From positions 62,001 to 126,000 of the forward strand of contig MU270058.1 of assembly GCA_021432635.1 (NCBI GenBank): 64,000 nt of DNA, read 5' to 3'. The notes under the pieces were generated by a model. That model was not told the DNA's origin. It did no database searches and saw only the letters and a list, made by a program, of their open reading frames with translations. The position numbers and the translations under genes were made by a program. Shown one piece after another: positions 53,992-64,000 of this stretch (position 1 is the first letter of the stretch; every line of letters starts with the position of its first letter). Origin of the DNA: Thozetella sp. PMI_491 (taxonomy: Eukaryota > Ascomycota > Sordariomycetes > Chaetosphaeriales > Chaetosphaeriaceae).

Positions 53992-54909
53992 ATGATCTGG
54001 CATAGCCGATATCGTGCCCCAGGCATTACTTTTTGGCGAATCCTTGAAACTCGTCTGCGCCGAATTCGGGATGAGTGGCAAATGGTTCTGCGGGTGATAG
54101 CGAAGCGTCTGAAAGAAGAGGCGGATCATTTGGTTGGGTTCGCCTATTCCAGTATATCTGACAGCGCTTAGTTCCTTGACCTCGAAGGACGAAAGACCGA
54201 GTTGCTCTCATGGTTGATTTACATCGTGGATAGCTGCATCGCGTCTTGGAGCAGATTCAACAACACGGATGCCATATACTTCTACCGGGAAGGTTCTCCA
54301 ACGAACATGTCGTCGGAAGCTATCCTATCGCTCCTCAACATTGAGAAGCTTTTCGACGAGTTGGCCACGTGCCGAGACCAACTACTGTACCACGCCTACA
54401 ACATCGATAAGGACTATGAGATAATCTTTGAGAGATATAAACAAGACGTGAGTGGCAATCTATGCTCTCTCCGCAAGTTGTCGCGCCCGCTAACGCTCCT
54501 CAAGTTGAACCTGCATCTCGCCTTCGAAGTTCGACAGCACGCCGTGGCCCAGGTCAAAGCATTCGAGGAGCTCTCTTGGCTAAATTTGGTATTATTGATC
54601 TCTCCAGTCCATATCTGACGATTGTAACAGGTATGTTTCCCAATGCTGGTCGGGGCTGCTATCTGCAGCATACAGACTCCTGCCCACGTTTTGGCCATCG
54701 CTACGCTGGCAGTTCATGTATTCATCACTCTTGTATGGAGGACCTTGCGATATCGGGGGTTCTGTATGATGCTGATACGCGTGATCGGGTCCAAGATGCG
54801 GCCTGGCGGACGGCCGAAGGGCTCTATAGTGCCTCTCAAGGACGCTCAGAAACCATCTGGCTTATCAGTCGCGTCCCCTGACTCCGAAATCATTGACCGG
54901 GCGACCTAG
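53992..54909 (+). pseudogene. Membrane-anchored protein gene with interrupted frame
   Basis: A frame starting MIWHSRYRAPGITFWRILE runs 59 codons in helical, charged sequence (RLRRIRDEWQMVLRVIAKRL) and reaches an in-frame TAG at 54169. The same frame then continues without a start: FLDLEGRKTELLSWLIYIVD, IYFYREGSPTN, IEKLFDELATCRDQLLYHAY, RYKQDVSGNLCSLRKL. A clean 42-nt phase-0 intron (54589-54630) joins ELSWLNL to VCFPMLVGAAI, giving a membrane segment (HVLAIATLAVHVFITLVW) and a basic tail to the stop at 54907-54909. Either a nonsense mutation, a missed intron at 54150-54175, or a later start (54307, MSSEAILSLLN) explains the stop. Family not recognised. Confidence 0.45.
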
Positions 54910-56209
54910 CTATCTTTGAGAGAATAAAAAGCAGAGAGGGGAGAAACCGCAACCCCCCCCCCCCAAAAATGACGGAAAAATCTAGGTGATGCGCCTGACG
55001 TGCATCTCGGCAATTGGCGCTGACATGGTGGATTGCTGATGAGCTTACCGGCAGAGGAGCTAGCTGGAGTAAAGCCGAAATATTGCTGCATGCAGAACTG
55101 GGCGGGAACGCCCTTGGTGGAATCCACCTCCTATATGGCTGTCAGCTAGGTACTGTTCGAAACAGGCCAACCATATTTGAGGCACTGAAAGCTAGGAAAC
55201 GAGCATGCAGGTTCGCTTTTGGGATAGTTGGCCTTATTGCTCGGTACTGGCACTATAAGCCTCTGCATCTGGATCATTGGCTTTTCTTATGGCCTATGAT
55301 AGTATGTACATAGTAAACTCGATGACGGTGGTCTTTTCATTCCTATGCTAATAAATAAATTGAGGTTGTACTTTGCAGTGTATTCTTCCACCTCGGAGCT
55401 GGTGTCTTCGGTTCTCAGGCCGAGGTGGCGACCGTTCCTCGCTTAGCTTACCTCGATTAACAGGGGTTTTCCCCGGGGCATCATGCGTCGGGTGAGAGAA
55501 GCAGGGTAAGATAAGCTTATCGCAATCTGCATTGCATCGCACCATACCGTACCCAGGGAGTGGCAGCTTAGTGGCGGTGGTGCTAGGGAACTGTTGCAGC
55601 GGCGTAGTCCCACCCCCGGGAAAGAAAGCCCCATGCACAAACCATGTTCCTCGGCGCGCCCTACGCTCTCGGGCGCGGGGACAGCATCGCGAGCTCCTCA
55701 TTTCTTGGCTCGCGAGGCAGGTGAGAATAGGGACAGACAGACCCACTCTCAGGACCATGGCATGGGCATGGCATGGAATACGGAAATGGAATACGGAATG
55801 GATAATCCAGGCTGACATCTTCAAGACCCCACCTCGCACATGTTCCTATCCCGCTACCCCAGCCGGTCCTGGGGCCTGTCAGCCAGGGAAGCTAGGCCTC
55901 ATCTCCAGGGTAGGACCAATGACAGAAGTCCTCGGCAGGTAGGACTAAGCTGCCTGGTGCGGGGTGTGGTTCCTCTTCCCACTTCTTCCCGCTACTTCCC
56001 ACTCCCGTACATTCCATGGTGCATTTTATGGCGCCGGAGCTGGGGTTCCAAGGAGGCTCAGCCCTCAGCCTCGCCCATAGCCGCACTTACCATCTACGCC
56101 GTCGCCGCACGCAGCCGGCGAAAAAAACAGCGTCGTTCCTCTCTTCATTCGGGCCCTTCCCTCCCCCGCACCACCGAGACTCATTGCGTGCCGAGAATGG
56201 CGAGGAGGA
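54910..56209. other. Intergenic, no gene seen
   Basis: 1.3 kb with a run of about 14 C near 54951 and a GGCATGGCATGG run near 55760. Open frames here lack motifs. Right end is the promoter of the NLR-like gene. Confidence 0.45.
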
Positions 56210-59200
56210 ATGGCGTCGAGCGAAAGCCTCCCGAGGACCCCGTCGCTGGACGCAGATTCTAGAGATTCCCGACTGAGACCCGACCCGGTTCCTGCGACCG
56301 GGCTCACTGTGCTTGTTTCTCCTCCATACCCCACGGTCGAGTACGCTTCCCTCTCCTCTCCTCCCAGCTTCTGGGCCCGTCGCGCTCTCAAACCGGCTAA
56401 CCTCGGGGCAGCATCGTCTTCGTGCATGGCTTCACCGGCCACCCCGAGAAGACATGGTCTAACAAACGCCCCACGGGCGCCCACGAGGTGGAGGACGACG
56501 CCGAGAGCTCACGTCCGAACCGGCTCGGTCGCCGCTTCCTATCCGCAAACTCCACGCCCCCGCGCCCTCCGGCGAGCCAGGCTGTTTACTGGCCCCGCGA
56601 CCTGCTCCCCGATGCTGTGCCAAACGCCCGCGTCCTGACCTACGGCTACGACACCAACGTGCGGCACCGCTTCATGGGCCGCACTAACAAGAGCACTGTC
56701 TACGACATCGCCGGCGACCTGCTTGTCAGCTTGACCTCAGCCCGCCAGCGCAGCCTCGGGCGCCCGCTGGTGTTTGTGGCCCACAGCCTGGGCGGCATCT
56801 TGGTTAAGGAGTGCCTGCGCCGCTCACGGAGCTATCGGACGCACCAGCAACAACTAGGGGCCGTCTTCGCCTCCACGCTGGGCATCATCTTCTTCGGTAC
56901 CCCGCATGGCGGCTCAGACCCGCGAGGCTTCTTCCAGTACGTCGCTGAGATGGCTATCAAGTCGGTGGGCTTCTCAGCGAACGCCAACATCGTGAGCGCA
57001 TTGCTGCCCTCCTCCGAGAGGCTCAAGGAGCTGCGGGACGAGTTCGGCCCAATGGCCAGGGAGCAGGGCTGGGTCGTCCACTCGTTCCAGGAACAATACG
57101 GCATCATCGCCCTCGGAGGTAACAAGGTCGTTGAGGATCCGTCGTCCTGCCTGAACGACCCGAGCCTCGAGATCACGCAGCACATTGCCCGCAACCACAT
57201 GCAGATGTGCCGGTTCTCTAGCTTTAGCGATCCTGAATACGCCAAATTTGTCGCCGCCTTGATTCGCACCCTCGAGCGGCCAAGCAGTCTGGCTCCCTCC
57301 CGTGTCGCATGACGGCGACGTTCTGAGTGCTAACGTTTCCCGATAGATGCGGTGCTAGACCCTACCAGCCCCTTGGATCCGACCTCCCGGCGCGAACGCC
57401 TCGAGACCCTGGCGTTCCCCAAGATGTTTATACGTGAGACCACGGTTCGGCAGGCACACCGCACCACGTGTGATTGGCTCCTCGAGTCGCCTCAGTTTCG
57501 GTTCTGGTTAGACAACAGGCAAAGAGAGACGCACCATGGCTTCCTCTGGATCATGGGCAAGCCGGGGACGGGCAAGTCCACTGCCATGAAGTTTCTCGTC
57601 GACCATACCCGCGCGACGTTCCGCAACACGTTGGCCGTGGCCTTCTACTTCAATGCTCGGGGCGACGAGTTGGAGAAGTCGGTGCCTGGCATGTATCGGT
57701 CGCTACTCTACCAGATCATGACCAAAGAGCCTCGCCTGGCACAGGTGCTAGACGCCCTCGGGCCGGTGCCGTTCCAAGACGAAGACCTTGTAGTGTGGGA
57801 GTTGGCTACTTTAGAGTCGCTCTTCCGCGCCGCGATATCAAGGCTAGGGCTCTTACACTTAGTGTGTTTCATTGACGCCCTGGACGAGTGTGATGAGGAT
57901 CAGACCCGGTCCCTGGTCTCCGTGCTTGAACAGCTGGCCGGCCTGGCGCTGAACAACAATCTGCACCTCAGAATCTGCCTCTCCAGTCGGCACTATCCCC
58001 ATATCTCGGTCCAGAAACGAGTGCTGCTTGTCCTCGAGAACGAGCGAGAGCACTTTGCTGACATGTCCAAATACATGAGCACGGAGCTTCGGATAGGAAA
58101 CGGGCCAGATGATAAAGCCGTAAGGGAGGAGCTGCTCCGGCGATCACGCGGCATTTTCTTGTGGATTGTGATCGCGACTTCGTTGTTGAACAAGGCCTAC
58201 GCGCATGGCCAAACCATGGACCTCAAGACCCGGCTTCAGGCGCTGCCCAGCGAGCTGGGCAGTCTGTTCCAGGAGCTGATAACCCGAGATGATGAGAACC
58301 GAGAAGCGACTGTGATTTGCTTCCAATGGCTACTTTACAGCTTCCGGCCCCTCAACATTCCCGAACTCTACTTTGCCATCAAGTCGACGCTGCCGGACTC
58401 CACACCAGGGCGATGGGACCGCCGCCAGGTGACCATGACCGACATGGTGCGTTATCTGCTCAGCATCTCCAAGGGCCTTGTAGAGGTCCTGGCGGACGAC
58501 GGCGGTTCGACGCGCGTGCAGTTCATACACGAATCGGTCAGCGACTACCTTCGATCAGACGCCGGGCTCGCCGCGCTGTCGCCTTCTCTCCAACCCAATC
58601 TCCCGGGGCTTAGCCATGAAATACTGATGAGAGGCTGCGTCCAGTATCTGAGGGCGGAAGAGATCGGAGCTATCGCGCAGCCCGGTAATACTTGGACCCT
58701 TGACCAACAGCTAGACTCGGTTAAGGAGCAGCTTCCGTTCTTTAGATACGCATCAATGCAGGTTCTAGGCCATGCCGAGGCAGCTACCTCCTTAGGGATC
58801 CCCGGCTATGATTGTCTTATGCAGCTCATGCAACTGGAAAATACCATGCTAGCGAACTCCGAAACCAGAGGGGGATTGCGGCGCGTCGTGGCGGACATGT
58901 CTAAAGGCGAGCTCCTGCTGCAGACATGCGCGTCGAGAGACTTTCCTTGCCTCATCTGGTGGCTCAAGCATGCCACGGATAACCTCGACTTCGTCAACAA
59001 AATTAACATGTCCCCGATGATGGTTGCATTTATTTGGAACTCTAGGCTCGCGATGGCTGAGCTCCTGAGACCACAAGCCGAGTGGAAGGCTATGACAAAC
59101 CCCAAGGACCTGGTCCCTAGCTCCTACAATTTTGCCGCTCTGAGACCCCTTGTGGGCTTCCCGAACATCAGCTATTCGTTTACCGACCAAGTGGTTGGCC

Positions 59201-60084
59201 ACTCTACCCTCCTCTCGTGGTACACCAGCTGTGGGAATGTCGAGATGGTCCGCGTCCTGATCGCCACCGAGAGGGTAGACCTCAACGCACGGCACGCGAG
59301 CGGCAGACGCCCTATCATGTGGGCCATCCAGAATGGGTCAGAGGAGATTGTCCAGGCGCTCCTCAGTACCGGGAAAGTGGATCTCTCCCAGGTGTATCTC
59401 GGCCAGAATGTGCTCATGATGGCCATCGAGTATGGCCAACTAAGCATCGCCCAGCTCCTACTCGCCACCGGCCAGATCCAGATCAATGCCACCGACTACC
59501 AGGGGCGGACTGCTCTGTTCTACACCGCCGGGCCTGAAGGAACCTGGGAGATCACGAAGTGGCTGCTGAGTGTACCTGGCGTCCAAGCCAACGCACTCGA
59601 CCTCTTCGGGACGACTCCGTTCTTCCAAGCCGTCATAAACGGCAACACGCGGTCTGTTTCAGCCTTCCTAAATACTGAAGAAGTCGACGTAAACCATAAA
59701 AATTCGACGGGGGAGACTGCCCTCATGGTTGCCGCCATCTCCAGCAACACGCCGGATGGTGCCTCGGCCGAGCTGATAGCGTTGCTTCTCCAGAGCTCGA
59801 GGATCGATGTTAACGCCAAGGATGCTCGCGGTAGGACGCTCTTGTCGCTCGCCGTCGAGCACAAAATGCCCGAGTTGGTGGAACTACTTCTCAAGAACGA
59901 GAGAATCGACGTCAACAGTCAGGATGCCGTGGGGCAGACCGCATTGCACCTAGCCATGTTGGCCGAGGATACTCCGGAGATCGCTCAGCTACTGATGGGT
60001 GCGGACACCATCGACCTGCAGATCCGCGACTGCTGGGGTCGGACAGCCCAGGACCCTGCCCCGGGTAGCGAGGATGACGAGTGA
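56210..60084 (+). CDS. NLR-like STAND protein: alpha/beta hydrolase - NACHT - ankyrin repeats
   Basis: Three exons, 56210-56340, 56412-57301 and 57347-60084, giving 1252 residues. Introns of 71 nt (GTACGC) and 45 nt (GTGTCG donor, GCTAACG branch). Residues about 30-330 form a PGAP1/DUF676-like serine hydrolase: TVDIVFVHGFTGHPEKTW, the nucleophile elbow VAHSLGG (Ser169), FFGTPHGG and a late His in ARNHMQMCRF. The NACHT NTPase follows: Walker A GKPGTGKST at 411-419, Walker B CFIDALDEC at 514-522, LRICLSSRHYP after it. From about residue 970 there are seven to eight ankyrin-type repeats (for example NAKDARGRTLLSLAVEHKMP, NSQDAVGQTALHLAMLAED). In fungi such proteins are thought to sense non-self through the repeats, oligomerise through NACHT and fire the N-terminal hydrolase; this role is inferred. 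Confidence 0.9.
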
Positions 60085-61611
60085 TGATACAACCTTGCGC
60101 ATGAGCCATATACCCGATACATATTGCACAGCCATTATGTAAATACATCTGCGATTAGTATTCTGTATAACATGCGGGGAATAGGTCGTGGTTACGGAGG
60201 TTATATGATGGGCATCGCGAAATGTGGAAGTCTGCTTCAACGGGCCGATTCCACCGTGGCCCGCTGATGGACCGAGAGTATATAAGCTTAAAAGTTTGAC
60301 TGGTCCGTTCCAAGCAAATTAGGTTCCTCTTTCCCCGAGAGACTCTGCTGTCGTCGGTGTTCATCTGAGACGCCTGGCTGCCCGAAGGGAAACAGCAAGA
60401 CTTGATTACATCCTCTGAGAAACAGCAAGAGGCCACGCTCTTCATATAGTTTAACGGTTCGCACAAAATCAAACAAGATATCCACGCTAGGTTTGGAGCC
60501 AAGGGGCTGCCACGGAACCGCAGCTATGAGGACTAAGTAGCGAATGGCAGCGATCCGGCCGTGAGCCGAGGCAAGTCTCTCATCAGCATCCATCCCCGCG
60601 CTCCTCAATACATTCGTTTCGTTTCTATTTCGGTCTCACTAAAATGCAGGTTCTCAGAACCGGGCAGGCGATCCGCGTTACGGCACTCTGCATGATAGAG
60701 CTCGAGACCGACGGGCTCCCCTGCCTTGTCCAGAAGCAACGGCCACATCCGCTGGAGGCTCCGAGAAATCTTCAATTTTGAGCAGCTCGCATCGTGTCTT
60801 GGCTATAGCCGCACCCGTCCGCCAACCAGGTCTCGGGGCGGACAGAATAGGCAATATGGCAACCTCTCTGCGAGGAAAATAGCCGGGACGGTCCACGCTG
60901 TGCACCAAGCGAGCGTATTACTCCCGGAATATTAAAGCTATGGGGCAACCACCCCGCGGCCTCTGCAACTGGGGGAGATGGGGCATCCGTCTTTAAATCC
61001 TCGCTTGCGGGAAAAATCCGCGCCGGCTCCTCCGCAGCACTCGCGCTGCTCGTCCCCCACGGGGTTATCGATCCACCAAAGCTTGTTTGGCGCCCGGCAT
61101 CCTACCCGATCTCTGAGCACGCTGCGGGCGCCGCAGCTGGACGACCCAATCTTGTTTCTCATATGGGCTAAGCGAGACGCATGGCGATCGACTGCGCGAG
61201 CTCTCCCTCGAGGGTTCGGCACCGAACGGTGCAGACCCCTGAGAGGGGTAAACATCCGCCGATCCCCCGGCTGCCGATCTACCCATTGTTCCTGATTGAC
61301 CTCCCGCCGCAGCCTCGAGATGGTCTTTCCCGGTCTCCAGTCCTTGGGTTTACTATCAACCGCTCTTCATATAATCCGAGCAGGATAGATTACTTATGAG
61401 TCCACGTCCCATGTAACATGTAACGTGGCTATTTTCGGAGTGCAATGGTCCAAGCTCGCCACCATCGGGTCCCATATACTACAATCAGCGTGGAGAATGA
61501 GGTCATGATATATATCTTCTGGGGGCCGGTCCCCTCCCCCCCTCCTCCCATGTGGAGAGCAGGAACCCCTCTCTAGCTCTCCAGCACGTCTCGGTTACAC
61601 CGCCGGCCACC
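60085..61611. other. Intergenic, no supported gene
   Basis: 1.5 kb. Minus frames at 60608-60288 and short plus frames have no motif. Right end carries the promoter of the surface-protein gene. Confidence 0.45.
61509..61515 (+). promoter_or_regulatory. TATA box of the surface-protein gene
   Basis: TATATAT about 100 bp upstream of the start at 61612. Confidence 0.4.
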
Positions 61612-62973
61612 ATGGTAACCTTCACCTTGGCCCTTCTCGGCCTCGCGGCGCAGGCCATTGCCCTGCCCCAGGCGCCCACGACTTCCTCAGCCCCGCCAGC
61701 AGAGGCGCCCTCCACCCTCACCGTCACTGTCACAGGCGCTCCTCCTGCCGACATCACCGCAGCGAGGACCATCACGCGCTCCGTATGGACCAGCACAGCG
61801 ACGGTCCAAGCCAACCTCAACTGCACCCGCACTATCTACGCGCCCGCCTCGACGGCGCCGTCCGCGGTGGCCCCTCCCACACCACCGCCGGCCGGCATGG
61901 TGACGCCACAGGCTGAGGCAAGCGAAGCCGCACTCGCTCCTCCTGAAGATGCGCCTGTCCTGGACGCAGCCCTCGGGCTCACGGCCCGGCAGGTGAACCC
62001 AACCAACACCACGACCGTGCCGCTCCCTCCCAAGACCAGCCCCCCGACTGTGTATGTGACCATCACGGTCCCCTCGGAGCGCACACCTAGGACGAGGACG
62101 ATCTACACGGTCAGCACAGCTACACAGGCCGGTGCTGTCACGCGGACCATGTACCAGTGCGCTGCAACGGTGGCGTTCCAGTTCGCCGTTGACGCCACCA
62201 CGACCATCCAGTACACCTTGACGGCATACCCATCCACCGTCACCGCCACTGCGACGGTGAGCTGCCCGGGCGGTTTCGGAGGCGGCGGCTTTGGCGGAGG
62301 AGGCTTCGGCGGCGGTGGTTTTGGCGGAGCCGGCCCGGGAGCCGGCGCACCACCGCCTGCCCTGCCTAGCAGCACGCTTGCCACGGTTCCGGTCCCTTCT
62401 GCAGCGACTCCCCATCGCCGTAGCCAACCGGAGGTCCCCCATGTCCCGCACATCCGGCGCCAGGTATCCTCGACCACGGCCACGGCCGCACCGACCCCGC
62501 CGCCCATCCCCATGGGCAACGGGACACTCGCCACCTCGACGATCCACCTGACGCGAACCGCCTACACGCTCGTAACGGTGAACGCGACGGCTGCGCTGAC
62601 TGCCACGCGGTACGAGTGCAGCACCATCAGCTACGACGTGACGTCCACCTTCGTGCTGACGCGCACCGTGTGGCCGTCCACCATCACGGCTGCGAGCGTC
62701 ATCGACTGCCACCAGGCGACGACGCGGACGACCCGGCCGGCGACCCCCGGCCCCGAGCTCACGCCGCGGCAGGAGAGCCCGACCACGACCGCCACCCCGG
62801 CGCCGACGACCGCCTCGACCGTGACGACGCACCACACGCGCTACATCCAGTCGACGACGACCGTGACTGAGACGACCCCGTACCTCCAAATTGCATACAC
62901 ATGTGCGCCGAGTCCGTCCCCACCCCCGGTCGCGACGACGCCCTCTACTCCCCCGCCGGCTGCTTCGCCTTGA
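61612..62973 (+). CDS. Secreted Thr/Pro-rich modular surface protein
   Basis: Single exon, 453 residues, start MVTFTLALLGLAAQAIALPQ (signal peptide) in a strong CACCATGG context. The mature protein is an array of similar units rich in Thr, Ser, Pro and Val, each with a pair of Cys and the theme TxTVWPSTxTxxxxxxC: SVWTSTATVQANLNC, YTLTAYPSTVTATATVSC, FVLTRTVWPSTITAASVIDC and TETTPYLQIAYTC at the end. Between the second and third units lies a Gly-rich hinge of five GGGF-type repeats at about residues 222-242. Such Ser/Thr-rich proteins are O-glycosylated and sit in the wall; no GPI-type hydrophobic tail is seen, the protein ends in Pro/Thr. Function unknown. Confidence 0.75.
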   Translation: MVTFTLALLGLAAQAIALPQAPTTSSAPPAEAPSTLTVTVTGAPPADITAARTITRSVWTSTATVQANLNCTRTIYAPASTAPSAVAPPTPPPAGMVTPQAEASEAALAPPEDAPVLDAALGLTARQVNPTNTTTVPLPPKTSPPTVYVTITVPSERTPRTRTIYTVSTATQAGAVTRTMYQCAATVAFQFAVDATTTIQYTLTAYPSTVTATATVSCPGGFGGGGFGGGGFGGGGFGGAGPGAGAPPPALPSSTLATVPVPSAATPHRRSQPEVPHVPHIRRQVSSTTATAAPTPPPIPMGNGTLATSTIHLTRTAYTLVTVNATAALTATRYECSTISYDVTSTFVLTRTVWPSTITAASVIDCHQATTRTTRPATPGPELTPRQESPTTTATPAPTTASTVTTHHTRYIQSTTTVTETTPYLQIAYTCAPSPSPPPVATTPSTPPPAASP

Positions 62974-63422
62974 GGAGGATGATACGGCGGCAGGGTCGGC
63001 GGCCCGAGAAGACGCGGCTTTAAACGGAGGGGGGCAGGGGATGGCCGGTATTCCTGCAGCGTGGTACGATAGGACCTGCAGCATCAGCAACGGCTGTGTG
63101 GCTGAGCTGTATATAGTCTGGGTTCTCGAGAAGACGATCTCTCTCGTTTTCATCAGGATGAACGCATGGCGAAGACCAACATTTATTTTCATTCGTAGAT
63201 AACTAGGTCCAGACGGGACATGAACTCAGGGTATATTGCCTCCTTAGAGCAACGTGCCAGCATTGGCGCGAGGAAACAGGTCTCATGTCCGATCGGAAAG
63301 CAAATCTCACGCTCATTATCGCAACTGGGGTATCACATTGCGGCCCAGTCTCGCTCTACCTAACCCTTCCCCCCTGTATCCCGGCAGCCGAAGGTGAGAA
63401 GCAAGACAGAAAGAGGCGCCAT
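62974..63422. other. Intergenic between convergent genes
   Basis: 449 bp of 3' flanks; nothing recognised. Confidence 0.5.
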
Positions 63423-64000
63423 CTACTGGACTTCCTCCTTCGGTGCCACCTTCTCGGGAGGAGTCGCGTCGCCAGGGGTGTGGCTCTCGCCCACCACCAC
63501 GTTCTCGGCGTGCATCGTCTTGGGGTGCCTCTTGCCCGTGAGGTCCAGGTAGATGGACTTGAAAGTGTGGACAAGGGTCTTGCGCCCTTCGAAGATGGGG
63601 AAGAGGCCCACACCGAAGAAGGAGCAGAAGATCCAGATGATGCCGACGGTGACCCAGCCGGTGAAGAAGGGCTTGCTGAAGATGTAGCCGGATCCGTACA
63701 TGGGCATCGGCCAAAGGACCAAGAAAGCGAGCGTCTGTGGCATATTAGCATCATGTTATACAAATCTCAAAGAGGGCCATGTCAAACATACCATCACGAT
63801 GGTCATGGTCTTGCTGATCTTGCCAGCACGCTCGAGCTTTTTCTGCTCGTCTTCGAACTCGATAGCCGTCTCGTCGTGGCCGCCGGGGATGTTCTCGAGG
63901 TCCAAGCCAGCTGCAGTGGCGAGGTCGTGATCATCGCCCTTGCGAATGTCCATCATCGACTTCCAGTCGTACTTCTGGGGGCCGAAGGCGAACGTGAGGA
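63423..64000 (-). CDS. dur3: Urea permease, DUR3 type (SSS family), 3' part
   Basis: C-terminal part of a gene cut by the right edge. Exon 64000-63792 opens with [17 protein letters not shown], a block next to a TM end typical of DUR3, then the cytosolic stretch [20 protein letters not shown] and [10 protein letters not shown]; a 57-nt intron (GTATGT donor, CACAG acceptor) leads to [20 protein letters not shown] and [20 protein letters not shown], the last two membrane spans, and a polar tail ([14 protein letters not shown]). DUR3 is a sodium- or proton-coupled urea and polyamine transporter of the sodium:solute symporter family in the plasma membrane. About 173 residues are visible; the usual length is about 650-700. 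Confidence 0.88.

Noticed and set aside
55348-55839. 163-codon minus frame, Arg/Pro-rich
   Set aside because: Composition mirrors GC-rich intergenic DNA; no start context or motif.
60288-60608. Minus-strand 106-codon open frame
   Set aside because: No family motif, no splice partners; likely chance in intergenic DNA.
1-64000. Transposons, LTR elements, CRISPR arrays, tRNA or rRNA genes
   Set aside because: Scanned by eye for terminal repeats, transposase or reverse-transcriptase motifs and tRNA B-box sequence; none found. A covariance or repeat search would be more sensitive.

Overview
The window is nuclear DNA of a filamentous ascomycete (Pezizomycotina, probably Sordariomycetes). The genes are split by short introns of about 42 to 180 nt with GT..AG borders and CTAAC/CTGAC-type branch sites. 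Families typical of these fungi are present: Zn2Cys6 regulator, fungal rhodopsin-like membrane protein, copper-fist factor, DUF4246, Helo_like_N/NACHT and hydrolase/NACHT/ankyrin STAND proteins, small cysteine-rich secreted proteins. No rRNA, tRNA, CRISPR or intact mobile element was recognised. All exon models were derived by eye from splice signals, frame continuity and family motifs.

Layout. 1-5 kb: a Zn2Cys6 regulator running off the left edge, divergent from a saccharopine-dehydrogenase-like reductase, then a secreted Asp f 4-like protein. 5.6-14.3 kb: a C2H2 zinc-finger protein, an epoxide-hydrolase-type hydrolase, an MDR oxidoreductase, a DUF1993 protein and a DUF1275 membrane protein. 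14.3-19.4 kb: a gene-poor stretch with two small secreted cysteine-rich proteins and at least one decayed or unresolved secreted-protein-like locus between them. 19.8-26 kb: a Helo_like_N-NACHT STAND protein divergent from a DUF4246 protein. 26-37.8 kb: an unknown protein, formyltetrahydrofolate deformylase, an MFS sugar transporter, a BAHD-type transferase, a rhodopsin-domain membrane protein and a DUF427 protein. 38.8-42.5 kb: a secreted DUF8021-like protein and a 14-TM MFS exporter. 44.9-53.4 kb: a SAM-domain protein, a copper-fist regulator, a MYND protein, an unrecognised conserved-looking protein and an alpha/beta hydrolase. 54-60 kb: an unresolved membrane-anchored gene and a 1252-residue hydrolase-NACHT-ankyrin NLR-like protein. 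61.6-64 kb: a Thr/Pro-rich modular cell-surface protein and the 3' part of a DUR3-type urea permease.

The window is not one metabolic cluster. Its themes are self/non-self surveillance (two different STAND/NLR-like proteins plus a possible membrane-anchored relative), secreted or surface proteins (at least five), and metabolite handling and transport. The most noteworthy points are the two contrasting NLR architectures, the NLR/DUF4246 divergent pair with dioxygenase-like residues in DUF4246, the secreted-protein pocket at 16-19.4 kb, and an inferred GC-AG intron that exactly restores a zinc-finger motif.
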